A program made the position numbers and the translations under genes. Under the pieces are notes generated by a model, which did no database searches, was not told where the DNA came from, and saw only the letters and a list, made by a program, of their open reading frames with translations. A stretch of 64,000 nt of DNA from Candidatus Syntrophocurvum alkaliphilum (lineage in GTDB: Bacteria; Bacillota; Syntrophomonadia; Syntrophomonadales; Syntrophomonadaceae). Below are positions 43,947 to 53,186 of this stretch, one piece after another. Every line of letters starts with the position of its first letter. Position 1 is the first letter of the stretch. The stretch is taken from positions 1,668,001 to 1,732,000 of the forward strand of contig NZ_CP046457.1 of NCBI RefSeq assembly GCF_009734445.1. Direction: 5' to 3'.

Positions 43947-44046
43947 GGTTTAACTGCGAAAAGCTAAACTTAGACTATGGAATCGGCTGAGCAAACATGT
44001 TTGCTCAGCCTTGTGTTTTTGTAGTTACTTTTTGCAGCAGAATCAG
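43947..44046 (-). repeat. dispersed repeat, copy 6, with perfect 26-bp palindrome
   Basis: Core TTGTAGTTACTTTTTGCAGC at 44019-44038, ending 12 bp from the stop at 44051. To its left is a perfect palindrome, 43985-44010 (GGCTGAGCAAACA and its complement). At the far left TTTAACTGCGAAAAG resembles the inverted right end. It looks like a ~100-bp MITE-like element. Confidence 0.75.
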
Positions 44047-44050
44047 GGTT

Positions 44051-46738
44051 TTAATTTCTAATATTAAATTCTTTCATTTTTCTATAAAGAGTAGTTCTGG
44101 AAACACCTAACTCAGTAGCAGTTTTACTAACATTTCCAGCATTTAAATTTAACGTATTGATTATTTTTTCCTTTTCTTGTTCAAATGCCACTAATTTACG
44201 TGCTTTTCTACTAGATAATGATTCTGAATTATCTAATGTAAATTCAGAGCTATTATTGTTTTCATTTTCTAGTTCTTTAATAGTAAAAATTTCTTTAGGA
44301 AGATGCCCTAAAGTTATAACACCATCATTAGCAACTAAAAGAGTTCTTTCTACTACATTTTGTAATTGGCGAATGTTCCCCGGCCAATTATATTCTTCAA
44401 TTTTTTCTATTACCTCATGATCTATATGCCTTATAGTCCTGTTAAATTTAGGAGCCATTTCCTGCAAAAAGTGATTAAATAATATTTTTATATCACTTGA
44501 TCTTTCTCTTAATGATGGAATATTTATTTGTATTACATTAAGTCTATAATATAGATCTGCTCTAAAACGTCCTTGTTCTATTAGTTTAAGCAAATTTTGA
44601 TTAGTAGCAGCTATTATTCTAACATCTATATTTATTAGGTTGTCTCCACCCACCCTAGTTATCGCCTTTTCTTGTATAGCACGTAATAAGATAGCCTGCT
44701 TTTCTAGAGGCATATCTCCGATTTCATCTAATAAAAGTGTTCCTTTGTTTGCCAATTCAAATTTACCTGGTCTTCCACCTCGTTTTGCCCCTGTAAAAGC
44801 ACCTTCAACATAACCAAATAGTTCACTTCCAACTAACTCTCTTGGCAATGCAGCACAGTTAACAGCTACAAATGGCCCATTACTGCGTGGACTAGCATTA
44901 TGAATAGCTTGAGCAAATACTTCCTTACCTGCCCCACTTTCTGCTTGTAATAGGACATTAGACATATTAGTTGATGCTACCTTAGCTATTTCTATAGATT
45001 TTTTTATTTTTTCATGCTCACCAATAATGGAATTAAAATTAAAGTTAGCTTGTGCACCAGTAAATCTGTTTACTAGTTTCTGAACTTGAGTCATCGGTCT
45101 TATAATTAATGTAGCACCAATTATATTTTTATTAATATCTAATATTGGCTTACCTGAGCCAGTTACGTGGATTTTACTAGCTTTACTATCTATTAAAATT
45201 TCTACGTCATAAAATTCCTTTCCGGTTTCTAAAAGGTTACTAATCATAGATGCTTTATCTCCAACATGTGATCCCAATAGATCCTCAGCTAAACATCCTA
45301 TTACTTTTTTAGCAGCCGGATTATAACGTGTAATTTTACCTTCATTATCTAATACTATAATTCCATCTGATATAGTATCAAATACATTAGTTAGCTCATT
45401 GTGTAGCTTAAACAATATATCCTGTTCAATACGCAATTCTTTTTCTTGATATAAATGACAATTTTCAGCCTTATTTAAACCATTAAATATAGCAACAGCC
45501 ATTTGATAACATGAATTATAGCCACAAGCAGCACAATTTCTAAAATCTTTTTTCTCTTCTTTTTGTTTGTGCATCTTTTTATAAATCGACTCTAATTCAT
45601 TTTCAGACGGTAGCTTCATTTTGTTACAATTAGATAAATCATGATAGTGCTGATAGCTAAAATCATATTTATTAATTACATTTGTTAAAAACTCTTGCAG
45701 CTCTTGTTTAGACTTATTATCTTTAGTACCCATCTCTGACCTTAAAGCTACAGCATGTTCAATCTCATCTATTGATTTGTCATGATTAATACAGCCTACT
45801 CCCATATTACAACCCTTTTCACATCCTAGGGCATCAACTATTAAAGGTACATTATTACTACCTTTAATAATTAACTTTTCTAAATCACTTAGATATTTTT
45901 CAAATACAATCGGTCCCTCAACCTTAGTAATTGCACTAGCAGGTGTATCAGGATAATGATATAGATAGCTTTCCTTTAATCCTCCAGGAGTAGAAAATTT
46001 AGTAGTAACTCCTGCCTGAGCAACAGAATCAAACTTACCATCATCTAGAGTTTCTATATTGATATTATTATCCTTAAAAATTCTGTCTAAGGATTGATAA
46101 GTTACATTGTAATCAACAGTTTTACTATCATCAAACTCCCTTCGCTTAGCTAAACAGGGAGAAATAAAAGCTAATTTTGCTTCAGGGTGAAGTGCTTTAA
46201 CATAAACCGAAAGATTATAAACTGGGCTTCCTATAGGAGCCAAATGCTCTATTAAACGTGGATGTTGCAATTCAATATATTTGACCACAGCAGGACAGGG
46301 CTGTGCTATAATAGGAAATTTCACTTCATTATTTTTAATTGCTTTATGATAACAAGCTATTGCAATCTCTGCTCCAAGTGCTACATCATAAACTTTATTA
46401 ATTCCTAGTTTTTTTAAAGCTGTAATTAATTTATTTAAATTAAAATTACTTTGGGCTGAAGGTGCAACTAATGCTATTACTTCTTCTTTATTCTTCAAGG
46501 TAGCTGTAAATTGGGCAACATCATCTATGGGTAGTCTAGCACTTTTTTCAGCATGCCCTTCTTGGCTCCTTATACATACTTCAATACAGCGCCCACAACC
46601 TATACATAAATTATTATTAAATCTTATTACATCCCCACTGCCATCACTACATATTTTAATTGGACAAACAGATATACATTGATGACAATTAGTACAATTT
46701 TCTTCTTTTATACCTATAACATCAACTAAATAATTCAT
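44051..46738 (-). CDS. hydrogenase-like Fe-S sensor fused to a sigma-54 transcriptional activator
   Basis: An 895-residue, five-part protein. (1) Two [4Fe-4S] ferredoxin motifs lie at about 10-60 ([15 protein letters not shown] and [13 protein letters not shown]). (2) A [FeFe]-hydrogenase large-subunit-like domain lies at about 70-340, with [22 protein letters not shown] and [14 protein letters not shown]. (3) A four-Cys Fe-S domain is [14 protein letters not shown]...AENC. (4) A PAS domain lies at about 440-560. (5) A sigma-54 AAA+ domain ([14 protein letters not shown] and GAFTGA) precedes a Fis-type helix ([19 protein letters not shown]). It probably couples redox or H2 state to sigma-54 transcription. 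The ATG at 46738 follows CAGGTGAAAAC. Target genes are unknown. Confidence 0.88.
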   Translation of the reverse strand: MNYLVDVIGIKEENCTNCHQCISVCPIKICSDGSGDVIRFNNNLCIGCGRCIEVCIRSQEGHAEKSARLPIDDVAQFTATLKNKEEVIALVAPSAQSNFNLNKLITALKKLGINKVYDVALGAEIAIACYHKAIKNNEVKFPIIAQPCPAVVKYIELQHPRLIEHLAPIGSPVYNLSVYVKALHPEAKLAFISPCLAKRREFDDSKTVDYNVTYQSLDRIFKDNNINIETLDDGKFDSVAQAGVTTKFSTPGGLKESYLYHYPDTPASAITKVEGPIVFEKYLSDLEKLIIKGSNNVPLIVDALGCEKGCNMGVGCINHDKSIDEIEHAVALRSEMGTKDNKSKQELQEFLTNVINKYDFSYQHYHDLSNCNKMKLPSENELESIYKKMHKQKEEKKDFRNCAACGYNSCYQMAVAIFNGLNKAENCHLYQEKELRIEQDILFKLHNELTNVFDTISDGIIVLDNEGKITRYNPAAKKVIGCLAEDLLGSHVGDKASMISNLLETGKEFYDVEILIDSKASKIHVTGSGKPILDINKNIIGATLIIRPMTQVQKLVNRFTGAQANFNFNSIIGEHEKIKKSIEIAKVASTNMSNVLLQAESGAGKEVFAQAIHNASPRSNGPFVAVNCAALPRELVGSELFGYVEGAFTGAKRGGRPGKFELANKGTLLLDEIGDMPLEKQAILLRAIQEKAITRVGGDNLINIDVRIIAATNQNLLKLIEQGRFRADLYYRLNVIQINIPSLRERSSDIKILFNHFLQEMAPKFNRTIRHIDHEVIEKIEEYNWPGNIRQLQNVVERTLLVANDGVITLGHLPKEIFTIKELENENNNSSEFTLDNSESLSSRKARKLVAFEQEKEKIINTLNLNAGNVSKTATELGVSRTTLYRKMKEFNIRN

Positions 46739-46901
46739 GTTTTCACCTGCCCAACAACCCACATATATATTCAAAGTAATTGTACCTCACTAAATAAATT
46801 CTCTCAATAATAAAGAAATAGCTGCATTTCCTTTATTTATTGAATTTGGGGACGTTTTTCTTATTCTTTTTTGCAAATGATAAGAGAAGCTCCCCCTTGT
46901 T

Positions 46902-47180
46902 CTAACCTATAGTAAAAGCTAGTAGAACCAACTGAAAAAAGAATATAGATACCATATAAAGAGAAAATTTAATATGTCTAGTTTTATGTCTAAATATACG
47001 CATAGAAACTAACCCACCTAGTGCCCCACCTATAATAGAGCAAAAAAGAAGCTGGGCTTCGGATATTCGCCACCCTCCAACTATTGCTTGGTTTTTATCC
47101 CAAGCAAATATAACAAAGGTAATTATATTTAGAAAAGCTAAGTAAAAAAATAATGCCTTACCAGCTAATTCATTTAACAT
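46902..47180 (-). CDS. DUF1294 small membrane protein
   Basis: A 92-residue protein with three or four membrane helices. The DUF1294 pattern is clear: FAWDKNQAIVGGWRISEAQLLFCSIIGGALGGLVSMRIFRHKT, then KFSLYMVSIFFFQLV. Function is unknown. The ATG at 47180 lies 8 bases after GAGGG; an upstream start at 47195 has none. It stands alone, upstream of and in the same direction as the sigma-54 activator. Confidence 0.85.
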   Translation of the reverse strand: MLNELAGKALFFYLAFLNIITFVIFAWDKNQAIVGGWRISEAQLLFCSIIGGALGGLVSMRIFRHKTRHIKFSLYMVSIFFFQLVLLAFTIG

Positions 47181-47351
47181 AAAACAAACCCTCAAAATTT
47201 CATTTCATGCAAATTATACCATAAAAACCAAAAAGCTATGGGGAAAACTCTTTTTTATAACTATATTTTTGTAAATATATACATTAAAAACTAATAATTG
47301 TCACATATGGTGGTCGGTTTCCATAAGTTAAATATGTAAGGAGGTGAAAAA

Positions 47352-47936
47352 ATGAGTAATAACTATATCTCATCATGCGAAATCTACTTTCATCCAATCC
47401 AGGATGTTTATATTGCTGAATTTTTCCCTAATCAAAATTTTATTCAATCGGAGTTTTTATACGCTAATCGCTTCCAAGGAGAAGGTGATATTTACAGAAG
47501 CTTAGTTCAATTTGATTTATGTAGCTTGGTTTGTAACTATATACCACCTTGTAGCTCTATTAAAGGCGCATGGTTGGAACTGCCAATTCATAGAAATGAA
47601 GTTCCAGAAACGGATAATGTTTTTTATGTTCTTAGAGTAAAACAAGACTGGAATGAAAACACTGTAACTTGGGCTACTCAACCAACTTTTGACCCAACAC
47701 CAGTAGGTGCAATAACAGTTGAGGCAGGATTTTTCGGAACTCTTTATATTGACTTAACAGATTTAGTTAGAGGTTGGTATGAAGGCTATTTTGTAAACCA
47801 AGGAATACTGCTAACATGTAATGAAGACTTTGACAGCTTGTTAGGATTTTTTAGTACTAGATATCCAGATAGTGATTTATGGCCAAGACTAGCAGTTGAA
47901 TATGAAAAAGAATGTCCAGTAAATTTTAATTTATAA
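47352..47936 (+). CDS. DNRLRE-domain protein
   Basis: A 194-residue protein without an evident signal peptide. It matches the DNRLRE/CBM-like beta-sandwich pattern: ...DVYIAEFFPNQNF, YRSLVQFDL, IKGAWLELPIHRN, VLRVKQDWNENTVTWATQPTF, YIDLTDLVRGWYEG and GILLTCNEDFDSLLGFFSTR. Such domains occur in surface and spore-coat proteins of Firmicutes and bind or pack as structural modules. TAAGGAGGTG is strong and suggests high expression. A hairpin (AGACAGGGGGA with TCCCTCTGTCT, 47955-47988) follows the stop. Confidence 0.78.
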   Translation: MSNNYISSCEIYFHPIQDVYIAEFFPNQNFIQSEFLYANRFQGEGDIYRSLVQFDLCSLVCNYIPPCSSIKGAWLELPIHRNEVPETDNVFYVLRVKQDWNENTVTWATQPTFDPTPVGAITVEAGFFGTLYIDLTDLVRGWYEGYFVNQGILLTCNEDFDSLLGFFSTRYPDSDLWPRLAVEYEKECPVNFNL

Positions 47937-48071
47937 TCCACGGACAGAATAACGAGACAGGGGGACATATTTAAACTCCCTCTGTCTTGCATTAGTTGAT
48001 TATAATAGTCTAATATTGTAATATTATCTGATGAAAATATTAAACAAAGCTGGAAAGGATACTGTTTATTT

Positions 48072-48698
48072 ATGGTTTGCAGTCTATGTAGTGGTCCTAC
48101 CTCTTGGTTTTATAATTTCAGAAATAAAGATTACTATAAATGTGAAAAGTGCGCATCAATACTACTACACCCCAAATTCTTTCTCTCTTTAGAACAAGAA
48201 AAAGCACGCTATGAAGAACACAATAACTGTGTAGATGATTTAGGATATCAAAGATTTGTTTCTCCTATTGTTAATGCGGTTAAAGAAAACTTTGACAACA
48301 AAGCTAAAGGACTTGATTTCGGGGCAGGTACTGGCCCCGTTATTACAAAACTTCTAAGTGATGAAGGCTTTAACTTAGCACTATATGACTCATTTTTTTG
48401 GAATAATCCAAAGGTTTTAAACTCGCAATATGATTATATTGTTTGCTGTGAAGTAATTGAACATTTTAGGAATCCATTAAAAGAATTTAAACTATTAAGA
48501 TCTCTATTAAACCCAGGTGGTATTATATTTGTTATGACTGAAATATATTCAGAAGATATAGATTTTAGGAAATGGCGCTATAAAAACGATGCTACCCACG
48601 TTTTTTTCTACCATAACGATGCTTTTAAGTGGATTAAAGACAATTTAGATTTTTCCAGATTAGATATTAATGGTAGGTTAATAGAGCTAGAAAGATAA
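48072..48698 (+). CDS. class I SAM-dependent methyltransferase with N-terminal Cys4 motif
   Basis: A 208-residue protein. The N-terminal MVCSLCSGPTSWFY...YYKCEKCASILLHP gives a four-cysteine zinc-ribbon-like knuckle. A Rossmann methyltransferase domain follows with LDFGAGTGPVITKLL (SAM loop), DYIVCCEVIEHFRNPLKEF and LLNPGGIIFVMTEI. It is likely one of the Methyltransf_11/23-type enzymes acting on a small molecule or surface component; the substrate is unknown. GGAAAGGA lies 12-14 bases before the ATG. Confidence 0.82.
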   Translation: MVCSLCSGPTSWFYNFRNKDYYKCEKCASILLHPKFFLSLEQEKARYEEHNNCVDDLGYQRFVSPIVNAVKENFDNKAKGLDFGAGTGPVITKLLSDEGFNLALYDSFFWNNPKVLNSQYDYIVCCEVIEHFRNPLKEFKLLRSLLNPGGIIFVMTEIYSEDIDFRKWRYKNDATHVFFYHNDAFKWIKDNLDFSRLDINGRLIELER

Positions 48699-48710
48699 GC
48701 AGAACAGGAG

Positions 48711-48766
48711 ACCAGAACAGGGGACGGTTCTTTGTTCCAGAACAAAGAACCGTCCCCTGTTCTGGT
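48711..48766. repeat. 27-bp perfect palindrome (REP-like)
   Basis: The left arm, 48711-48737 (begins ACCAGAACAGGGGACGG), is perfectly complementary to 48740-48766. A related arm sequence occurs in the hairpin at 22814. GGGGACGGTTCTTTGTTC-type palindromes are familiar as dispersed repeats in many clostridial genomes. It could also end the methyltransferase transcript. Confidence 0.75.
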
Positions 48767-48917
48767 GTTTATATAAAAAAACCAAAATTGTCTTCTGTAA
48801 TTGTCTTTTGTATACTATTAAGCATATAGCAGGACCTACTGTGATTAATATTGAAGGAGAAAATTAATGTATGAATAAGTAATAGCTTCAGCAAAGATAA
48901 AAAAGGAGACATATAAA

Positions 48918-50240
48918 ATGAAAAGTTATCTAGAATCATTAGATCCTAGACCACTAAAAAACCTAAATGAGCATTTGCAAAATCTAATAAATGGTAGGTT
49001 ATGGGTTAAAATATTAATTGCCCTTGCTTTAGGTTTGATAGTAGGGACTTTATTGGGGCCAGAATTTGATTTAGTACGAGAGGATAGGGCGAAAACAATT
49101 GGAAATTGGCTAGCTTTACCGGGACACATATTTTTAGGAATGATTCAAATGATAGTTATTCCGCTTGTCTTTACTTCAATTATTACAGGGTTATCTGCAA
49201 GTGAAAACATGGAGCAATTAAAAAAGCTTGGAATTCGTGCGGTAGCATTTTTTGTTATTTTTACTGTTATAGCGATAGGAATAGGAATATCTTTAGCTTA
49301 TGTAATAAAGCCAGGTGAATATTTGGATATGGCTACAATACAGGTGGAAACAGAGCATACACAAACACCACAAGTTGAGGAACCGCTAGAAACTCCTTCG
49401 TTTGGTCAGGTTCCAAGTGTAATAGCAGATGTTTTGCCAAGTAACCCATTAGGATCAATGGTAGAGAAAGAAATGTTTCAGGTAGTTCTTTTTGCAATTA
49501 TTTTGGGTTTGGCTATCCTAGCTATGAATCCTAATCAGTCTAATGTGTTGCTAGAATTACTTAGTTCGATACAGGAAGTCTGTATGGTTGTGGTAAGGTG
49601 GGCAATGGTAATAGCTCCACTGGCTGTTTTTGGTTTAATAGCCAATACTGCAATAAAGACAGGTATTGATGCATTATCAGGAATGGCCGCTTATATGGGT
49701 ACGGTGTTACTTGGACTACTATTGTTATTAGTTCTTTATTTGATAGTGTCCAAAATAGCTACTCAAACAACATTTAAATCATTATTATCTTCTAAAAGAG
49801 AGGTACAACTATTAGCTTTTTCTACTTCTAGTTCAGCGGCAGTAATGCCATTATCAATTCAAACAGCAGAAGATAAATTAGGGGTACGGTCCTCTATAGC
49901 ACAATTTTTAGTACCCTTAGGTGCTACTATCAACATGAGTGGAACTGCACTTTATCAGGGAGTAGCGACTATTTTTTTAGCTCAGGTGTATCAAGTAGAG
50001 CTGAGTATAGCAGCCTTAATATTAATTGTTGTGACAACGGTAGGAGCTTCAATTGGTTCACCTGCAACCCCCGGAGTGGGTATAATCATTTTAGCCATGG
50101 TTTTAAACTCAGCAGGTATTCCGGTAGAAGGAATTGCACTTATTCTAGGTGTAGACAGGATATTAGATATGTGTAGAACAGCAATTAATGTAACAGGTGA
50201 TTTATCTGCTTGTGTAGTCATAGATAGATGGACAAATTAA
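48918..50240 (+). CDS. dicarboxylate/amino acid:cation symporter (DAACS family)
   Basis: A 440-residue membrane carrier. It has GHIFLGMIQMIVIPLVFTSI, the serine-rich hairpin STSSSAAVMPLSIQTAED, LGATINMSGTALYQGVATIF (NMxG motif), GASIGSPATPGVGI (second hairpin) and DRILDMCRTAINVTGDLSACV. It probably takes up glutamate, aspartate or C4-dicarboxylates with sodium or protons. A loop of ~60 residues with acidic and Pro content (EVETEHTQTPQVEEPLE) is longer than in GltP. AAAAGGAG precedes the ATG. It appears monocistronic. Confidence 0.9.
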   Translation: MKSYLESLDPRPLKNLNEHLQNLINGRLWVKILIALALGLIVGTLLGPEFDLVREDRAKTIGNWLALPGHIFLGMIQMIVIPLVFTSIITGLSASENMEQLKKLGIRAVAFFVIFTVIAIGIGISLAYVIKPGEYLDMATIQVETEHTQTPQVEEPLETPSFGQVPSVIADVLPSNPLGSMVEKEMFQVVLFAIILGLAILAMNPNQSNVLLELLSSIQEVCMVVVRWAMVIAPLAVFGLIANTAIKTGIDALSGMAAYMGTVLLGLLLLLVLYLIVSKIATQTTFKSLLSSKREVQLLAFSTSSSAAVMPLSIQTAEDKLGVRSSIAQFLVPLGATINMSGTALYQGVATIFLAQVYQVELSIAALILIVVTTVGASIGSPATPGVGIIILAMVLNSAGIPVEGIALILGVDRILDMCRTAINVTGDLSACVVIDRWTN

Positions 50241-50345
50241 GGACAGGGGAAACGTCAGACAGTGCGAGAAACAACAATAGCTTTCACATGTTTGAACGCC
50301 CCTTGTTCCTAAGACAAAAGGCTAATTAGTTATAAAATTATATGC

Positions 50346-50386
50346 TATAATTATATTTAAGACATCACCCTTAAGGGGTGATTTTT
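50346..50386 (+). promoter_or_regulatory. extended -10 promoter and leader hairpin of the LuxR-type gene
   Basis: TGCTATAAT gives an extended -10 (TATAAT at 50346-50351). It is followed by the hairpin ATCACCC/GGGTGAT (50364-50370/50376-50382) and a run TTTTT, a small terminator or attenuator just ahead of the ribosome site AGGTGAGG. The same arrangement is preserved in the decayed copy at 55372. Confidence 0.5.
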
Positions 50387-50400
50387 AGTAGGTGAGGGTT

Positions 50401-51807
50401 ATGCAAAGTTGGCCTATAGGACTTGGGTTTTGGGCTGGTTGGCTATGGGTAACTTTTTTAAATGGTCCATTTTTATATAAGCTTTTATTAACAACTGATT
50501 CATATCAAATCAATATAGTTATGCTATTATTTTTGTTTTTAAATGCCATTACATATTTGGTTTTGGCTAATGAGGATTATTTAAAAAAGTTTAATAATAA
50601 CTCAATAATTTTTTGTGGCATGATTTTAATGGTGTGCTCTACATTGCTTATTGTTGGAGTTGCTTTTAGTACAGTTTTAAGCCTATACACACTATATTTA
50701 GCAGCTATTTTAGGCGGCATTGGTTCTGCAATAATTCTAATATTTTACGGTGATTTATATAGCCAATATAGTATAAAACATGCTGGATTATATTATGGAA
50801 TATGTTTGGCTATTGCAACTTTGGTTTATTTGGGAATATCTTTTATACATTTAAACCTAGCTATTCTTATAACTTCACTTTTACCTTTGTTTGCTACCTA
50901 TTATCTAATTAAAGGGATGAGTAATACTAACATAAATAAAATAGTTGATAATGAAGACTATACTAAATTAGGTAAGATATCTTTCATCCGTTTAGCTATT
51001 ATGTTCTTTTTATTTTACTTTGTTGGTGGGCTAATGTATAACATTTTGAGCCTATTGCCGAATTTACCTAAACAACAACTATTTTGGTATAGTAGTATAA
51101 TATATTGTGTAGTAATATTTATTGCTGTTGTAAGTATATTTAAGGATGAATTCACTTATCTTCGCTATTCCCATAATCTTGCATTACCACTATTAGGCAT
51201 TGGCTTTTTGCTAGTACCTTTTTTAAGTGGAGGAAGTATTCTAATTTCGTTTTTGTTTTTTCAAATGGGATTTGCTGTTTTTGATTTTTTTGTTTGGATG
51301 ATCCTTTGTTATATTGCTAAAACAACTGCAAATAAACGTCAAGTGTTTGCTTTTGGCTTCTTTATAATTACTTTATCTATGTTTGGCAGTTCTTTCTTTC
51401 ATCAAGGTATAACTTTATATGTAACTAATGTTATTCAACAAATTAACACCCTGTCCATATTAGCCGCAATTTTGATGTTTGTATCAGCACCCCTATTTAC
51501 AAATCTTTTTTCTATAGTTAACACAAATCAAGATAGTTCTGATGACATTATTTCTTTAGCTGAATCAGGAGCAACTTCTGATAATATAGCTGATCCTACC
51601 AACGTTTTTTCTGAATATGGGTTGACCGCACGCGAACACGAAGTATTAGACTTATTATTAAAGGGATATAATAACCCCAACATATGTAATTCTTTAAACA
51701 TAAGTAACAATACTGTAAAAACTCATTTACGAAATATCTATAGAAAAGTTGAAGTATCAAATAGACAAGAACTTATCAATATTTATTATTCTCAAAAAAG
51801 AATATAA
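50401..51807 (+). CDS. 12-TM membrane protein with C-terminal LuxR-type DNA-binding domain
   Basis: A 468-residue protein. Residues 1-380 contain about 12 hydrophobic helices resembling a major-facilitator fold. Residues ~400-465 are a LuxR helix-turn-helix (YGLTAREHEVLDLLLKGYNN, then ISNNTVKTHLRNIYRKVEVSNRQELINIYY). It is a membrane-anchored transcription regulator that may sense a small molecule through its transporter-like part. The ATG at 50401 follows AGGTGAGGG; a GTG at 50392 inside that site is rejected. A ~200-bp decayed copy of its 5' end lies at 55372. Confidence 0.85.
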   Translation: MQSWPIGLGFWAGWLWVTFLNGPFLYKLLLTTDSYQINIVMLLFLFLNAITYLVLANEDYLKKFNNNSIIFCGMILMVCSTLLIVGVAFSTVLSLYTLYLAAILGGIGSAIILIFYGDLYSQYSIKHAGLYYGICLAIATLVYLGISFIHLNLAILITSLLPLFATYYLIKGMSNTNINKIVDNEDYTKLGKISFIRLAIMFFLFYFVGGLMYNILSLLPNLPKQQLFWYSSIIYCVVIFIAVVSIFKDEFTYLRYSHNLALPLLGIGFLLVPFLSGGSILISFLFFQMGFAVFDFFVWMILCYIAKTTANKRQVFAFGFFIITLSMFGSSFFHQGITLYVTNVIQQINTLSILAAILMFVSAPLFTNLFSIVNTNQDSSDDIISLAESGATSDNIADPTNVFSEYGLTAREHEVLDLLLKGYNNPNICNSLNISNNTVKTHLRNIYRKVEVSNRQELINIYYSQKRI

Positions 51808-51855
51808 ATGTCCCCTTGCCCTTAAACTTAATGTCACTTTATGGCAATTTAATGC

Positions 51856-51990
51856 TATAATAAATTAAGAATCTAAAAATTTAATATATGGTGTAATTAA
51901 AACTTTTCACCGATAAAGGCAAACCATCAGAAATGATGGGACGCAAAGCTAGAGGGCCTGTAAAATGGCAGCCAGCTACCGAAAGGGGAG
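51856..51990 (+). promoter_or_regulatory. cyclic di-GMP-I (GEMM) riboswitch with promoter
   Basis: TATAAT (51856-51861) starts the leader. The GEMM-I core runs about 51911-51982: AAAGGCAAACC, stem CCATCA-GAAA-TGATGG with a GAAA tetraloop, GGGACGCAAAGCTAGAGGGCC, and the receptor CAGCCAGCTACCGAAA. The 3' flank GAAAGGGGAG is the ribosome site of the next gene and could pair with CTTTTC upstream of the core, so c-di-GMP may control translation by masking it. Confidence 0.93.
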
Positions 51991-51997
51991 TTTTTTT

Positions 51998-52999
51998 GTG
52001 TTTAAACGTTTTATATTTATAAAAATAATTGCATTAATCATAGCACTACTTTTTACCATATCTACAAATGTCTACGCAGTGGTACCAGGGTATGATTCTA
52101 ATAAAACAATAGAACAAGCTAACTTAGCAGACGATGTTTTTACCCTCCAAACTAAAATTGATATAAAAAACAACAGTAATAACACTATAAATAATGTAAA
52201 AGTTAATCTCTCACTATTAGGAATAGATGATTCATTTCAAGAGCTTTTAAAAGAAGAGTTTTCTAAAAAACCTACTCAAATTGGTGAAAAGCAGTATCAT
52301 GCTAGAGTAGCTACTTTTTCATTTGATTCTTTAGAACCTAAACAAACTAAAACTTTAGTTATAGAAAATGTGATTAATATTCACAGTAAAAATAATGGAA
52401 TAGTCGAGGAGGACATACTAGAATATCTTGAACCTGCTAATAAAATCGAAAGTGACCATCCAGATATTATTAAACAAGCTCAAGCACTAACTAATAACCT
52501 AGATAACGATTATGAAAAAGCAAAATCAATATACGCTTTTGTACGAGATAATATTAATTATGACCTGCAATCACCCTATAGAAACAAAGGGGCATTAAGT
52601 GCATTTGTTACTCAAGAAGGGGTTTGTGAAGAATATGCTTCTCTTTTTGTGGCACTTTGTAGAGCATCTGAAATCCCTGCACGAATAGTAAATGGATTCG
52701 CTGACCCTAAAGCAAATGGTGAAACCTGGAATAAAAGTGCCAATGAAGCACTATCACTTAACCAATATCGTCATAGTTGGGCTGAATTTTATACAGAAGA
52801 TAAAGGATGGCTACCAGCTGATCCAACATTTGATAGTCCTAATAAAGGTATGAAATACTTTGGCTCTATACCTTATCCTAGTCACATTGCACAAAACTAT
52901 CATGACCTACCTTTGCAATTAAGCTATCAGGGGCCTAGAGGTTTGCCACTAGAGGTTAATTGGGATAATAAAATGATTTTCAATAAATTTGTTAACTAA
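51998..52999 (+). CDS. secreted transglutaminase-like protein under c-di-GMP control
   Basis: A 333-residue protein starting with GTG behind AAGGGGAG. A signal peptide (FKRFIFIKIIALIIALLFTI, cleavage near NVYA) comes first. An N-terminal beta-rich region (about 30-150) follows. The transglutaminase-like core has Cys in GVCEEYASLFVALCRASEIP, His in RHSWAEFYTEDKGW and Asp in PADPTFD, giving a Cys-His-Asp triad. It may process or crosslink cell-surface protein. The riboswitch directly upstream links it to the sessile/motile decision. The longer frame from 51965 lies within the riboswitch and is rejected. Confidence 0.88.
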   Translation: MFKRFIFIKIIALIIALLFTISTNVYAVVPGYDSNKTIEQANLADDVFTLQTKIDIKNNSNNTINNVKVNLSLLGIDDSFQELLKEEFSKKPTQIGEKQYHARVATFSFDSLEPKQTKTLVIENVINIHSKNNGIVEEDILEYLEPANKIESDHPDIIKQAQALTNNLDNDYEKAKSIYAFVRDNINYDLQSPYRNKGALSAFVTQEGVCEEYASLFVALCRASEIPARIVNGFADPKANGETWNKSANEALSLNQYRHSWAEFYTEDKGWLPADPTFDSPNKGMKYFGSIPYPSHIAQNYHDLPLQLSYQGPRGLPLEVNWDNKMIFNKFVN

Positions 53000-53186
53000 A
53001 AATCTAATGACCTATAACAAATTACATCCTATATTTTTAAATAGCATAAGTCTTATTCGCTATTGACAAAATTTTCCTGCGCATATTACATTAAACTATG
53101 TAAAGTAGCCACATAAAAAGTTTTAAATTTAGTTCAGTTTACTAAGCAAGCTTTCTCTAGAGTAGTGATAATCTATACCCCTTGTC

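Noticed and set aside
53063-53091. TTGACA followed by TATTAC/TTACAT on the plus strand
   Set aside because: Spacing is poor and nothing rightward follows except antisense to the SARP gene. Too weak to list as a promoter.
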